Origin: Limimaricola pyoseonensis
GTDB taxonomy: Bacteria > Pseudomonadota > Alphaproteobacteria > Rhodobacterales > Rhodobacteraceae
Assembly (NCBI RefSeq): GCF_900102015.1
Contig: NZ_FNAT01000007.1
Location: 1-64,000 of the forward strand
Length of the DNA: 64,000 bases
Direction: 5' to 3'
In this document: in pieces, positions 1-10,646 of the stretch
Layout: each line of letters begins with the position of its first letter
Numbering within the stretch: the stretch's first letter is position 1
The notes under the pieces: model-generated
Seen by the model: the letters and a program-made list of their open reading frames with translations, nothing else
Told to the model about the DNA's origin: nothing
Database searches by the model: none
Position numbers and translations under genes: made by a program

Positions 1-348
1 GGCATCGTCGTCTCGGGCGGCCGCGGCGTCGGCTCCGAGGAGAACTTCGCGCTGATCGAGAAGCTGGCCGACAAGCTCGGCGCGGCGGTCGGTGCCTCCC
101 GCGCGGCGGTCGATTCGGGCTTCGCGCCGAACGACTGGCAGGTCGGGCAGACCGGCAAGGTGGTGGCGCCCTCGCTCTACGTGGCGGTGGGCATCTCCGG
201 CGCGATCCAGCACCTCGCGGGGATGAAGGATTCGAAGGTGATCGTGGCGATCAACAAGGACGAGGAGGCGCCGATCTTCCAGGTCGCCGATTACGGCCTC
301 GTGGCCGACCTCTTCACCGCGCTGCCCGAGCTGACCGAGAAGCTCTGA
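1..348 (+). CDS. etfA: Electron transfer flavoprotein alpha subunit, C-terminal part (5' end outside the window)
   Basis: EtfA forms a heterodimer with EtfB, holds FAD and passes electrons from acyl-CoA dehydrogenases to ETF-ubiquinone oxidoreductase. The frame is open from the first base and ends TGA at 348, so only the last 115 residues are present. They are the conserved FAD-binding domain: [12 protein letters not shown], then a stretch ending in [11 protein letters not shown], then [28 protein letters not shown] and the closing [19 protein letters not shown] strong hairpin follows 25 bases after the stop. The 3-hydroxybutyryl-CoA dehydrogenase about 1 kb downstream fits a fatty-acid/butanoate context. 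Confidence 0.97.
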   Translation, partial: GIVVSGGRGVGSEENFALIEKLADKLGAAVGASRAAVDSGFAPNDWQVGQTGKVVAPSLYVAVGISGAIQHLAGMKDSKVIVAINKDEEAPIFQVADYGLVADLFTALPELTEKL

Positions 349-372
349 GCCGCGCGACGCGCGCCTGACACG

Positions 373-407
373 AGGCCCGGCGCGGGATGCCCCCGCGCCG
401 GGCCTTT
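373..407 (+). terminator. Rho-independent terminator after etfA
   Basis: A 14-base perfect inverted repeat (373-386 and 392-405, AGGCCCGGCGCGGG against its complement) has a 5-base loop and is followed by TTTCTC. It sits just after the etfA stop and upstream of the convergent DUF6473 gene. Confidence 0.8.
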
Positions 408-490
408 CTCGTGGCGGGCCTACTTTTCTCCGGAAATACGCAAGAAGCGCGGCTCGGACCGGGCGCGAGGCCGGTTCCGGGCGGCCCGGC

Positions 491-1273
491 TCAGCCGGCC
501 GGCTGCAACAACCGGCTCAGGCGCGGCGTCAGGGCCTCGGCCGCGGCGCGATGGTCCTCGGCCGCCGGCAGGTGCGCCGGGACCGGGGCCGGCGCGGCAG
601 ACGCGCCCAGTGGCAACTCGACCACCTCCTGCACCAGCGGCGCCAGCGCCTTGACCATTGCCGGCGTGACATGCGCGGGCCAGCGCCCCGGCGCGGGCGC
701 CTCCGTGCGCAGCCACAGCAGCAGCACAGGCCCGGAGATGGCCTCCAGCAGCCGCCGCATCCGCCAATGCCAGGCGCAGCGCAGCTCGTCGCGCACCGCC
801 TCGAACCGGTGGGCGTCGGTCTCGTGCAGCGCGCCGAGCAGGTGGCCGACGAAGCAGTATTCGGAGAAGTCGACCTCCGGATAGAGCGCCCGCAGCACCG
901 AGGAGGCCCGCAGGAAGCGGTCGTTGCGGCGCGGATGGACGGTGTAGAAGCGGTTCGAGAGCATGGCGGCCTCGGTGACCTGCAGCACGGTCGCCTGCGC
1001 GCCGGCGCAGATCGGCACGATCTCGGGGTCCTTCAGCAGGGCCTCGACCCCGGCGCCCGACGCGCCGAAATTGACGCAGGCCGTCTGCAGCCGCCGTTCG
1101 ACCAGTGCCGGGAAGGGCTGGTCGGCGCCCGGGCCGAAGGTCTCCGCCCCGCCGGCGAAGGCGATGTAGCGGCCGTCCAGCCGGCGCGCGGGGCCGCGCA
1201 TCTCGAGCCGCGAGGTTCCGTATCGGCAGCGCAAGGCTGCCGGCGCCGGCGCGCCGATCCGTTCATGCCGCAT
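491..1273 (-). CDS. DUF6473 family protein
   Basis: This protein of about 260 residues resembles the DUF6473 family, which I know mainly from Rhodobacterales and whose function is undescribed. Near the N-terminus are CRYGTSRLEMRGPARRLDG and then YIAFAGGAETFG, the pattern I associate with the family. A conserved-looking core VNFGASGAGVEALLKDPEI follows, and then a W/R-rich helical part. I see no signal peptide or membrane segment. A start at 1303 is also open, but the start at 1273 gives the usual short leader before CRYG and has a GGTGGG stretch upstream. The gene converges on etfA and is divergent from the dehydrogenase gene. The family assignment is from memory of the motif pattern. Confidence 0.75.
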   Translation of the reverse strand: MRHERIGAPAPAALRCRYGTSRLEMRGPARRLDGRYIAFAGGAETFGPGADQPFPALVERRLQTACVNFGASGAGVEALLKDPEIVPICAGAQATVLQVTEAAMLSNRFYTVHPRRNDRFLRASSVLRALYPEVDFSEYCFVGHLLGALHETDAHRFEAVRDELRCAWHWRMRRLLEAISGPVLLLWLRTEAPAPGRWPAHVTPAMVKALAPLVQEVVELPLGASAAPAPVPAHLPAAEDHRAAAEALTPRLSRLLQPAG

Positions 1274-1401
1274 GGCATCACCCACCCGTTTTCCCGCGCC
1301 CATCTGGCCATGCAGAGGTTGCGATCCGGCTAAGGGCTTCGGCTTGTGGCCCGCCCCGGGGCGGCCTTATGGTGGCCGCGCCAACAGGGAGAGGGTACGG
1401 C

Positions 1402-2277
1402 ATGGAGATCAGGACGGTCGGCGTGGTCGGCGCGGGGCAGATGGGCAACGGCATCGCGCATGTCTTCGCGCTCGCGGGGTACGAGGTGACGCTGACCGAT
1501 GTCAGCGCCGAGGCGCTGGAGAAGGCCCGCACCCTGATCGAGCGCAATCTCGATCGGCAGCAGTCCAAGGGCGCGATCAGCGCCGAGGACAAGGAGGCGG
1601 CGCTGGCGCGGATCTCGACCACCGAGACGCTCACCGATCTGGGCCCCTGCGACCTGATCATCGAGGCCGCGACCGAGCGCGAGGCGGTGAAGACGGCGAT
1701 CTTCGAGGAGCTGGTGCCGCATCTCGCGGAGCACACCATCCTGACCTCGAACACCTCCTCGATCTCGATCACCCGGCTGGCCTCGCGCACCGACCGGCCC
1801 GAGAAGTTCATGGGCTTCCACTTCATGAACCCGGTGCCGGTGATGCAGCTCGTCGAGCTGATCCGCGGCATCGCCACCGACCAGCCGAGCTTCGACGCCT
1901 GCCTCGCCGTGGTCGAGAAGCTGGGCAAGACCGCGGCCACGGCCGAGGATTTCCCGGCCTTCATCGTCAACCGCATCCTGATGCCGATGATCAACGAGGC
2001 GATCTACACGCTCTACGAAGGCGTGGGCTCGGTGCGGGCGATCGACACCTCGCTGAAGCTGGGCGCGAATCATCCGATGGGGCCGCTCGAGCTGGCCGAT
2101 TTCATCGGGCTCGACACCTGCCTCGCGATCATGAACGTGCTGCATGACGGGCTGGCGGACACCAAGTACCGGCCCTGTCCGCTGCTGACCAAGTATGTCG
2201 AGGCGGGCTGGCTCGGGCGCAAGACCGGCCGGGGCTTCTATGACTACCGCGGCGAGACGCCGGTGCCGACGCGCTGA
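1402..2277 (+). CDS. 3-hydroxybutyryl-CoA dehydrogenase
   Basis: This NAD(P)-dependent enzyme interconverts acetoacetyl-CoA and 3-hydroxybutyryl-CoA (fatty-acid/butanoate or polyhydroxybutyrate metabolism). The 291 residues match the single-domain family length. The N-terminal Rossmann motif is VGVVGAGQMGNGIAHVFALAG (residues 5-25). NTSSISITRLA and KFMGFHFMNPVPVMQLVELI hold the catalytic His of the HFxNP motif. The C-terminal dimerisation domain has GFIVNR-type FIVNRILMPMINEAI and the closing GRKTGRGFYDY. The ATG is preceded by AGGGAGAGGG. Longer upstream reading in this frame runs antisense to the DUF6473 gene and is not coding. The name hbdA/paaH would depend on the pathway, which the sequence does not show. 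Confidence 0.95.
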   Translation: MEIRTVGVVGAGQMGNGIAHVFALAGYEVTLTDVSAEALEKARTLIERNLDRQQSKGAISAEDKEAALARISTTETLTDLGPCDLIIEAATEREAVKTAIFEELVPHLAEHTILTSNTSSISITRLASRTDRPEKFMGFHFMNPVPVMQLVELIRGIATDQPSFDACLAVVEKLGKTAATAEDFPAFIVNRILMPMINEAIYTLYEGVGSVRAIDTSLKLGANHPMGPLELADFIGLDTCLAIMNVLHDGLADTKYRPCPLLTKYVEAGWLGRKTGRGFYDYRGETPVPTR

Positions 2278-2296
2278 CGGCGGCGGGGGAGGGGGC

Positions 2297-2569
2297 TCAG
2301 CCGCCCTCCCCGAAGCAGTCCGCGATCAGCGATTCGATCGCGTCGGCCAGCCGCTCGGCCTCGGCGCCCTTGGTCTCGACATCGATCCAGGTGCCGCGCG
2401 AGGCGGCCAGCATCAGAAGACCCATGATGCTGTCGCCGGTGGTCGAGAGCCCGTCGCGGCTGACGGTGGCCTCGGCGTCGAAGGATTCGACGGTCTCGGC
2501 CAGCTTGGCGGAGGCGCGGGCGTGCAGCCCCTTGGTGTTGATGATCTGCAGGCGTCTTCTGGTCGTCAT
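2297..2569 (-). CDS. ptsH: HPr phosphocarrier (regulatory PTS)
   Basis: HPr accepts phosphate from enzyme I and passes it to EIIA. This 90-residue protein has the active-site stretch NTKGLHARASAKLAE with His16, and the regulatory helix GDSIMGLLMLAA with Ser47, the residue phosphorylated by HprK in this family. Its ATG overlaps the EIIA stop as ATGA, so the two are translated together. No sugar-specific EIIB/EIIC gene is present nearby, and HprK is four genes upstream in the same run. HPr therefore probably signals rather than transports. Confidence 0.95.
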   Translation of the reverse strand: MTTRRRLQIINTKGLHARASAKLAETVESFDAEATVSRDGLSTTGDSIMGLLMLAASRGTWIDVETKGAEAERLADAIESLIADCFGEGG

Positions 2570-2985
2570 GTTCCGGTCCGGGTCTCCGTCTGCACGCCGG
2601 CATCGACGATCAGGCTGTCGATGTATTTGCGTCCCGCCGTCAGCGCGGCGCGCACCGCCTCTGGCACCGTCTTGCCGCGCGACTTGGCGAGCTTGATGAG
2701 CATGGGCAGGTTGGCGCCGTAGAGGATGCGCCGGTCCGAGACCGCGCAGGCCCTGAGCGACAGGTTCGAGGGCGAGCCGCCGAACATGTCGGTGACGATC
2801 ACCACGCCGGCGCCGGCATCGACCGCGTCGGCGGCGCGGCAGATCTCCTGCTGTTTGGCGCCGCGGTCGTCGTCGGGCAGGATGGTGATCGCCACCATCC
2901 CGCTCTGCTGGCCGACCACGTGCTCGACGGCGGCGAGATATTCGCGCGCGAGGCCTCCATGGGCCACGATGACGATTCCGATCAC
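2566..2985 (-). CDS. PTS EIIA, mannose/fructose (Man) type, regulatory
   Basis: This stand-alone EIIA domain of 139 residues belongs to the mannose superfamily. It begins [15 protein letters not shown], placing the phospho-accepting His at residue 9, and contains [17 protein letters not shown], the usual second signature. It would take phosphate from HPr. The start is GTG and overlaps the rapZ stop by four bases (GTGA), and its stop overlaps ptsH. The lack of EIIB/EIIC partners in the cluster points to a regulatory output, as seen for EIIA-Man in other alphaproteobacteria. That output is not visible here. Confidence 0.93.
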   Translation of the reverse strand: MIGIVIVAHGGLAREYLAAVEHVVGQQSGMVAITILPDDDRGAKQQEICRAADAVDAGAGVVIVTDMFGGSPSNLSLRACAVSDRRILYGANLPMLIKLAKSRGKTVPEAVRAALTAGRKYIDSLIVDAGVQTETRTGT

Positions 2986-3929
2986 GCGACTTGTCCCCGT
3001 ACGGCCGGCGAGCCTCCCGATCCGGCGCGGCGTTCCAACTCCCTATGTCGTTTAGACACCTGCCATCCCTCCTGCGCAAGGGTTTCGGCCAGCCGTTCGA
3101 CCGCCGCCACCGAGCGGTGTTGCCCGCCGGTGCAGCCGAAACCGATCGAGAGATGGGTCTTGCCCTCCTCGTGAAAGGCCGGGAGCAGGGGGCGCAGCAG
3201 GTCGCACAGCCGCGCGAAGAAGCCCTCGAAGCGCGGGTCCTCGGTGACGTGCCGGGCCACCGCCGCGTCGCGCCCGTCGAGCGGGCGCAGCTCGGGCTCC
3301 CAGTGCGGGTTGCGCAGGAAGCGGCAGTCGAAGACGAGATCGAGCCCGCGTGGCAGGCCGCGCTTGTAGGAAAAGCTCTGCAGCGTCACCGACAGGGTGC
3401 GGCCGCCGGGCGGGGCGAACCAGCGCTCGATCTCGGCCCGCAGCTCGTGCGGGGTGAGATGGGTGCTGTCGATCAGGATGTCGGCGCGCTCGCGCACCGG
3501 TCCCAGCAGGTCGCGCTCGCGGGTGATGCCGGTCAGCGGGCTGTCGGCCGGGGCCAGCGGGTGCGGCCGGCGCGTCGCGGAGTAGCGGTGCACCAGCACG
3601 CTTTCCTCGCAGTCGAGGTAGAGCACCTGCAGCGTCATTCCCGGCCGCTGCGACAGGCGCTCGATCGTCTCGAGCAGCGCGTCGGTCGAGAAGTCGCGGT
3701 TGCGCACGTCGAGCCCCAGCGCCAGCGGCCGGGGCAGCGGCGGCCCGTCGAGCAGCCGCGGCAGCAGCGACAGCGGCAGGTTGTCGATCACCTCGTGGCC
3801 CAGGTCCTCGAGCGCGTTGATCGCGGTGGTGTGGCCGGCGCCGGAGGGGCCGGTCACCAGCACGAGATCCTGGCGCCGTGTGTCCTCGGCGGCCGGTGAA
3901 GGGTGGGGCATGGCGGGGTCTGGTCTCAT
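2982..3929 (-). CDS. rapZ: RapZ-type nucleotide-binding regulator (YvcJ/YhbJ family)
   Basis: RapZ proteins bind nucleotides. In enterobacteria RapZ is an RNase E adaptor controlling GlmS; in alphaproteobacteria the role is unclear. The protein has 315 residues with an N-terminal P-loop-like segment GPSGAGHTT (27-35), [12 protein letters not shown], a basic middle, and the diagnostic C-terminal domain with [20 protein letters not shown] and [20 protein letters not shown]. The Walker A lysine is replaced by His33. The ATG at 3929 overlaps the hprK stop as ATGA, which decides the start. MPHPSP at 3911 is the alternative. The gene is part of the hprK-rapZ-EIIA-ptsH run. Confidence 0.95.
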   Translation of the reverse strand: MRPDPAMPHPSPAAEDTRRQDLVLVTGPSGAGHTTAINALEDLGHEVIDNLPLSLLPRLLDGPPLPRPLALGLDVRNRDFSTDALLETIERLSQRPGMTLQVLYLDCEESVLVHRYSATRRPHPLAPADSPLTGITRERDLLGPVRERADILIDSTHLTPHELRAEIERWFAPPGGRTLSVTLQSFSYKRGLPRGLDLVFDCRFLRNPHWEPELRPLDGRDAAVARHVTEDPRFEGFFARLCDLLRPLLPAFHEEGKTHLSIGFGCTGGQHRSVAAVERLAETLAQEGWQVSKRHRELERRAGSGGSPAVRGQVA

Positions 3930-4354
3930 GGCTCTCTTCGTCCTGCCTTGAGATACTGCAGGATCGCCTGGGCGAAACGGTCCGTCCCGATGTTGTGAAG
4001 CAAGGGGAGCGACCTGCCCATATAGGTGACGCAACGTTCGGGCGGAAGACGTTCCGTCTCGGGGCGGTCGAGCGCCGCGGCGAGCACGAGGCGCGCCGCC
4101 GGCAGCGGCGGGGCGAAGAGCAGCCCGGCGCCCCGCGCCTCGATCAGGCCGCGGATCGCGGGCGGGCAGGAGGCCCAGAGCGCGCCGCCGGCCAGCGCGA
4201 GCCGGGTGCGGTCGTCGGCGACGAGCTGGCAGCCCAGCCCGATCAGCGCGAGCGCCAGCGCCGACTTGCCGCTGCCCGAGGGGCCGGTGACCAGCACCGC
4301 GCGACCCTGCCATGCGACGCAGCTTGCATGCAGCAGGAGCGGCGCCCGCTCCAC
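3926..4354 (-). CDS. hprK: HPr kinase/phosphorylase, short alphaproteobacterial form
   Basis: HprK phosphorylates HPr on a regulatory serine. This version is 142 residues, only the C-terminal catalytic domain, as is usual in alphaproteobacteria; the N-terminal domain of Firmicute HprK is absent. The P-loop [11 protein letters not shown] (24-34) with Lys30 is intact. DDRTRLAL supplies the acidic residues, and IEARGAGLL is the HprK signature region. The start is GTG, four bases downstream of the chvG stop, so it is translationally close to the sensor kinase. Placement after chvI-chvG is the standard alphaproteobacterial arrangement linking the PTS to ChvG-ChvI. Confidence 0.92.
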   Translation of the reverse strand: MERAPLLLHASCVAWQGRAVLVTGPSGSGKSALALALIGLGCQLVADDRTRLALAGGALWASCPPAIRGLIEARGAGLLFAPPLPAARLVLAAALDRPETERLPPERCVTYMGRSLPLLHNIGTDRFAQAILQYLKAGRREP

Positions 4355-4357
4355 CCG

Positions 4358-6094
4358 TCAGACCGGCAGGCCGACCACGAAGCGCGCGCCCAGCGGCTCC
4401 GAGGTGGGGTCGGCTTCGGTCGGGCGGATGTTCTCGGCCCAGATCACGCCGCCATGCGCCTCGACGATCTGCTTTGAGATGGCGAGGCCGAGGCCGGAAT
4501 TGTTGCCGAACTGGCCCTCGGGGCGCTCCGAGTAGAAGCGCTGGAAGATCTTGGTCAGGGCTTCCTCGGGGATGCCGGGGCCGGTGTCCTCGACCACCAC
4601 CAGCACCCGGTGCTCGCGCTGGCGGGCCCAGACCCGGATCGCGTCGCCATCCTCGCAGAACGAGGTGGCGTTGGTGATCAGGTTGACGAAGACCTGCGCC
4701 AGCCGGCCCTCGAGGCCCTGGATCATGATCGGGCGCGAGGGCAGGTCGGCGATGAAGTCGATGCCCTTCAGCGCCGCCTCGCGGCCGAGGAAGTCGTTGA
4801 GGTTCGCCAGCATCTTCAGCAGGTCGAACTCCTCCTCCTCCTCCTTGACCAGCTCGGCGTCGAGCCGCGAGGCGTTGGAGATGTCGGAGACCAGCCGGTC
4901 GAGCCGGCGCACGTCGTGTTCGATCACGTCGAGCAGCTTCTCCCTGTGATCCTCGCGCTTGACCACGCGCAGGCTGCCCACCGCCGAGCGCAGGCTGGCC
5001 AGCGGGTTCTTGATCTCGTGCGCGACGTCGGCGGCGAACTGCTCGTTGCCCTCGATCCGGTCGTAGAGCGCCGCCACCATGCCCCTCAGCGCGGCCGAGA
5101 GCCGGCCGATCTCGTCGGGCCGGGCGGTCAGGTCGGGGATGCGGACCCGCGTGGGGGCGAGCTTGCGGGCGTTGCGGTCGCGCCCGGTCTCGGCCGCGGC
5201 GGCCAGCTCGGAGAGCGGGTTGGCGATGGTCGAGGCGAGCACCAGGCTCAGGCCGATCGAGACCAGCATGCCGACCACGAACATCTGCAGCACCCGCTCG
5301 CGCTCGCGCCGCACCAGCGCGTCGATCTCGCCGGCGGCGCTGGTCACGGTGACCACGCCGACGGGCCGGCTGCCCTGCTCGATCGGGGTGGCGACGGCGA
5401 AGATGGTGCGGCCCTTGCCGTCGACCAGCGTCTCGGCGGTCGGGCCGTCGCCCAGCGCCGTGTCGACCAGCGCCCGCGCGGCGGCGGCGCTGTCCTGCGC
5501 GCCGCGCACCGCGCCGCCGCCCGAAAACAGGCCGGCGATGCTTTCCCAGGCGCCGTTCAGCATGTCGGTGATCACCGTGCCGCCGTCGCCGATCTCGAGC
5601 CCGCGCACCGGCCCGCCCGCGCCCTCGGCGAAGCGCTCGCCCACTAGGTTGCCGGTCGGGTCGAAGACCCGCAGCTCGATCGTGCCGCGCAGGTCCAGCC
5701 CGTCGAGGCTGCCGGCGACGTCGATGCCGTCGCCCGACATCAGGTTCACCGGCGCGCCGGCCGGAAGCTGCGCCTCGAACAGGTCGGCGATCAGCTCGGC
5801 CTGGCTGATGAGCCCGCTGGCCCGCTGGAAGGCGAGGTGGTCGCGCGAGGGGGTGAGGTAGAGCATCCCCGCGACCAGCAGCAGCAGCGCGATCAGGTTG
5901 AAGGTGATGATCTTGCGCGCGAGCGGCGAGCGGTTGAGCTGCACCAGCCGCCGGCGCTCGCGCGGCGGCGCGTCCTCGTTGGGCGAGACCCAGTCCTCGC
6001 CCAGCACCACGTGTTCGCGCCCGGCGGCATCGGACTCGGCCGCCCGGCGCACCGAGCCGAGGTCGCGCACGTCGATCTTGGGGGCGGCGGTCAT
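4358..6094 (-). CDS. chvG: Sensor histidine kinase ChvG (ExoS/BatS type)
   Basis: This membrane histidine kinase of an envelope/acid-responsive two-component system phosphorylates ChvI. The 578 residues comprise a cytosolic N-terminus of about 60, TM1 (62-80), a periplasmic sensor (about 81-265), TM2 (271-291), HAMP, and HisKA with [18 protein letters not shown] (His359). The HATPase domain has a LITNAT N-box region, [13 protein letters not shown] and [17 protein letters not shown]. The fit to ChvG is supported by its response-regulator partner immediately upstream (24-base gap) and by hprK downstream. Nothing looks degenerate. Confidence 0.95.
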   Translation of the reverse strand: MTAAPKIDVRDLGSVRRAAESDAAGREHVVLGEDWVSPNEDAPPRERRRLVQLNRSPLARKIITFNLIALLLLVAGMLYLTPSRDHLAFQRASGLISQAELIADLFEAQLPAGAPVNLMSGDGIDVAGSLDGLDLRGTIELRVFDPTGNLVGERFAEGAGGPVRGLEIGDGGTVITDMLNGAWESIAGLFSGGGAVRGAQDSAAAARALVDTALGDGPTAETLVDGKGRTIFAVATPIEQGSRPVGVVTVTSAAGEIDALVRRERERVLQMFVVGMLVSIGLSLVLASTIANPLSELAAAAETGRDRNARKLAPTRVRIPDLTARPDEIGRLSAALRGMVAALYDRIEGNEQFAADVAHEIKNPLASLRSAVGSLRVVKREDHREKLLDVIEHDVRRLDRLVSDISNASRLDAELVKEEEEEFDLLKMLANLNDFLGREAALKGIDFIADLPSRPIMIQGLEGRLAQVFVNLITNATSFCEDGDAIRVWARQREHRVLVVVEDTGPGIPEEALTKIFQRFYSERPEGQFGNNSGLGLAISKQIVEAHGGVIWAENIRPTEADPTSEPLGARFVVGLPV

Positions 6095-6118
6095 CTTCGG
6101 CGGATCCTCGTGGTGGCC

Positions 6119-6820
6119 CTATTCCTCGTTGTAGCGGTAGCCGATGCCGTAGAGCGTCTCGATCGCCGAGAAGTCGGGATCGGCGTTGCGCATCTTCTTG
6201 CGCAGCCGCTTGATGTGGCTGTCGATGGTGCGGTCGTCGACATAGACCTGGTCGTCATAGGCCACGTCCATCAGCTGGTCGCGGCTCTTCACGAAGCCCG
6301 GCCGCTGCGCCAGCGCCTGCAGCAGCAGGAACTCGGTCACGGTGAGCGAGACGTCGCGGCCCTTCCAGGTCACCGCGTGGCGCAGCGGGTCCATGGTCAG
6401 GTGGCCCCGCTCCATGACCTTGGTCTCCTCGGTGGTCTCGGTGGTCTCGCCCGAGATCGCGTCCTGACGGCGCAGCAGCGCCCGGATCCGCTCGACCAGC
6501 AGCCGCTGCGAGAAGGGCTTCTTGACGTAGTCGTCGGCGCCCATCCTGAGGCCCAGCACCTCGTCGATCTCGTCGTCCTTCGAGGTCAGGAAGATCACCG
6601 GCATCTGCGTCTTCTGGCGCAGCCGCTGCAGCAGGTCCATGCCGTCCATGCGCGGCATCTTGATGTCGAGCACCGCCATGTCGGGCAGCTTCTTGTTGAA
6701 GGCGTCGAGCGCCTGCTGCCCGTCATTGTAGGTCTCGACTTCGAAGCCCTCGGCCTCGAGCGTCATGGAGACGGACGTCAGGATGTTCCTGTCGTCATCC
6801 ACCAAAGCGATCTTCGACAT
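6119..6820 (-). CDS. chvI: Response regulator ChvI (OmpR/PhoB family)
   Basis: Partner of ChvG. The 233 residues comprise a receiver domain starting [16 protein letters not shown], with phospho-acceptor Asp52 in [15 protein letters not shown] and the conserved Lys in YVKKPF. After a short acidic linker comes an OmpR-type winged helix with [19 protein letters not shown] and [17 protein letters not shown]. It is the first gene of the minus-strand run chvI-chvG-hprK-rapZ-EIIA-ptsH. Its promoter lies in the gap facing pckA, so the same region may control both directions. Confidence 0.96.
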   Translation of the reverse strand: MSKIALVDDDRNILTSVSMTLEAEGFEVETYNDGQQALDAFNKKLPDMAVLDIKMPRMDGMDLLQRLRQKTQMPVIFLTSKDDEIDEVLGLRMGADDYVKKPFSQRLLVERIRALLRRQDAISGETTETTEETKVMERGHLTMDPLRHAVTWKGRDVSLTVTEFLLLQALAQRPGFVKSRDQLMDVAYDDQVYVDDRTIDSHIKRLRKKMRNADPDFSAIETLYGIGYRYNEE

Positions 6821-7160
6821 CGGCGATCCTTTCCAGCTCGGGTTTTCGATGGGGCCGAGAGACAGTCTCTCATGGCTTTACCCACACAGATCAAGGCCGC
6901 AGCGCGAATCACAGCCCCAAACCTGCCGTAATTGAGCCGGAATCTGATGACGAATGACTAAAATGCCTCACCGCACGGGGCTTGCATAGGGCCAGCACAA
7001 GGCCTGTACGGCGCCCGTCCGCCCATTCGGGCGGCGCCGGGCGGGGCGGTTGCGCTAACAGCGGGAATGGTTGCGCTAACTGTATGGCGCCCAATGAAAT
7101 CATCATGTTACGCCGGTTTCACGGGGCCGGAAGTCGGCTCCGGTGAGAGGAGCCGAGACA
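6821..7160. other. Divergent regulatory gap between chvI and pckA
   Basis: This 340-base stretch has no convincing gene. It is less GC-rich than its surroundings and must hold the promoters for chvI (leftward) and pckA (rightward). It contains two copies of a 12-base repeat close to pckA, listed separately, and an AG-rich ribosome binding site just before the pckA ATG. Confidence 0.7.
7048..7080 (+). promoter_or_regulatory. Tandem 12-base repeats upstream of pckA
   Basis: GGTTGCGCTAAC occurs at 7048-7059 and again at 7069-7080, identical, with 21 bases between equivalent positions (two helical turns). The right half GCGCTAAC resembles half of a LacI-family palindrome. A regulator such as PckR is a possible binder, but that is inference. 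The repeats lie 81-113 bases before the pckA start. Confidence 0.5.
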
Positions 7161-8759
<1,599 letters not shown>

Positions 8760-8845
8760 GCGCGGGGGCGGCGCGGGGGGCGCGCTTGACAGCGCCGCGC
8801 GCCGGCCGCTTCCATGGCCGGGCGCGCCGTGAGGAGGACCGCCCC

Positions 8846-9880
8846 GTGCCGATCCCGCTTTCCGCCCTGCTGAGCCTTCTGCTGCTGGCCGCCGCGCCCG
8901 GCCACGCGCAGGAGGGGGCGGCCCCGGCCGAGGCGCCGGGGGCGACGGAGGAGGACGGCCCCGCCGGGGAGGGCGGGGCCGTCGTCGCATCCGAAGAGGA
9001 CATCTCGGATCTGATGGTCGTCGCGCCCTGGCCGCGCCCGCTGCCGCTGTCGGACGGGCGGGCGGGGCTGTCGGACCGGGTGAGCATCGAGGTCGAGGGG
9101 ACCGAGGTCTTCGGCACGCTCGCGCTGCCGCCGGACGGGCCCGCGCCGGTGGTGCTGCTGCTGCACGGCTTCACCGCCGACCGCGACGAGCTGCCGATCG
9201 CCGAAAGCGGCGAGGGGGTGTTCCGCCGCACCGCGCGGCTCCTGGCCGAGGCGGGCTATGCCAGCCTCAGGATCGACTTCCGCGGCTCGGGCGAGAGCAC
9301 CGGCGGCTTCGATTTCGCCGAGACCACCTTCGAGAGCCAGGTCGCGGATGCGCGGGCGGCGCTGGACTGGCTGGCCGGGGAGGCGCGGGTGCTCGACGCG
9401 CCGCCCTTCCTGATCGGCTGGAGCCAGGGCGGGCTGGTCGCGGCCACGCTCGCCGGGCGCGGCGCGCCGGTCGAGGCCACGGCGCTCTGGGCGGCGGTGG
9501 CCGATCCGCAGGCGACCTACGGGCGGCTCTTCGGGACGCAGGCGCTGGAACGCGGCGTGCTCTCGGCCGAGCCGAGCACGGTGACGCTGCCCTGGGGCGC
9601 CGAGGTCACGCTCGGGCGGCCCTTCTTCGAGGGTGTGATCGCCGCCGACCCGGTCGCGGAGATCGCCGCCTATGACGGCCCGCTCTTCGTGGCGCAGGGC
9701 ACCGAGGACGCCACGGTCGACCCGGCGCAGGCCGAGGCGCTGCTGGCCGCGCATGAGGGGCGCGAGGAGCTGTGGCTCAGGGAGATGGACCACAGCTTTA
9801 ACGCCTTCGAGGGGCCGGAGATGATCGACGAGATGGTCGCCGCCACCGTCGCCTTCTTCGACATGCTCGGCGCGCCCTAG
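8846..9880 (+). CDS. Secreted alpha/beta hydrolase
   Basis: This serine hydrolase of unknown substrate has 344 residues from a GTG start preceded by GAGGAGG. The N-terminus MPIPLSALLSLLLLAAAPGHAQ is a clear signal peptide, so it is probably periplasmic. A low-complexity Ala/Glu/Gly linker follows. The fold signatures are VVLLLHGFTADRDEL, the nucleophile elbow IGWSQGGLVAATL, the acid in QGTEDATVDPAQ and the His in EMDHSFNAFEG, so the Ser-Asp-His triad is complete. The final bases overlap the convergent RNase T2 gene by four. Confidence 0.88.
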   Translation: MPIPLSALLSLLLLAAAPGHAQEGAAPAEAPGATEEDGPAGEGGAVVASEEDISDLMVVAPWPRPLPLSDGRAGLSDRVSIEVEGTEVFGTLALPPDGPAPVVLLLHGFTADRDELPIAESGEGVFRRTARLLAEAGYASLRIDFRGSGESTGGFDFAETTFESQVADARAALDWLAGEARVLDAPPFLIGWSQGGLVAATLAGRGAPVEATALWAAVADPQATYGRLFGTQALERGVLSAEPSTVTLPWGAEVTLGRPFFEGVIAADPVAEIAAYDGPLFVAQGTEDATVDPAQAEALLAAHEGREELWLREMDHSFNAFEGPEMIDEMVAATVAFFDMLGAP

Positions 9881-10512
9881 CGGATCGGCGGCATCCGCGC
9901 GTCGCCGAGGCTGCAGTCGCGGATCACGTCCGCGCCGCAGTCGCGCGGCGCGAGGTCGCGGGTCAGGCAGATCCGCACCTCCTGCACCATCCCGTCCCGG
10001 CAGGTGACGGTCAGCCCGTCGGCCGAAAGCTCGGGGTTGTCGCGCAGGAAGGCCTCCTCGACCACCGCGGCCGGCAGGGTGATCTCGCGCTCGAGGCGGC
10101 GGAACTCCTCGGGGCGGGTCACCGCCCCGTAGGCCTCGCGCGAAAGGTCGAAAAAGGCCTCGGACGACAGGCCCGAACAGGTGCCGTGCTTCTTCCACTG
10201 GTGCCAGGCCGAGCCGCCCGTGCCCATGATGTCGGCCATCGCCGCCGTCTCGGCCCGCGAGGGCGGCCGGGCGGGGCTGTCGCAGTAGTCGGGCCAGCCC
10301 GCCTCGTATTGCGGCCAGAGCCCGTGCAGCACCCAGCCGAGGTCGCGCGCCGGGTCGCACTGCTCGGACTCCCGCGCCTCGCCCACGCGTTCGCACCAGC
10401 CGGGCGACCAGCTCAGCGACAGCACGTAGTAGTCGAACGCCCCGGCGGTCTCGGCCGCGGCGATCCCGCCCCAGGCGGCGAGGATCGCCGCCAGCGCTGT
10501 CCTCTTGGTCAT
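9877..10512 (-). CDS. Secreted ribonuclease T2
   Basis: This T2-family endoribonuclease acts in the periplasm or outside the cell. The 211 residues begin with a signal peptide (cleavage likely after IAAAETAGA). Both catalytic segments are present: CAS-I LGWVLHGLWPQYEAGWPDYC with His63, and CAS-II HQWKKHGTC with His104 and His109. The Cys residues are spaced for the usual disulfides. It could scavenge external RNA for nucleotides. It shares its last four bases with the convergent hydrolase gene and reads away from trcR. Confidence 0.93.
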   Translation of the reverse strand: MTKRTALAAILAAWGGIAAAETAGAFDYYVLSLSWSPGWCERVGEARESEQCDPARDLGWVLHGLWPQYEAGWPDYCDSPARPPSRAETAAMADIMGTGGSAWHQWKKHGTCSGLSSEAFFDLSREAYGAVTRPEEFRRLEREITLPAAVVEEAFLRDNPELSADGLTVTCRDGMVQEVRICLTRDLAPRDCGADVIRDCSLGDARMPPIR

Positions 10513-10646
10513 TTATGGCTTTCCTCGATGGCCTCGGGTCCCTATATAGCGCGATGAGTTCCCCGAAAACGGAAACCGGGACCGCGCCCAGCGGTCCGCC
10601 CCAAGGCCGGGGCCGGGGGAAGACGTGCTTTCGAAAGGGTGTTCAC

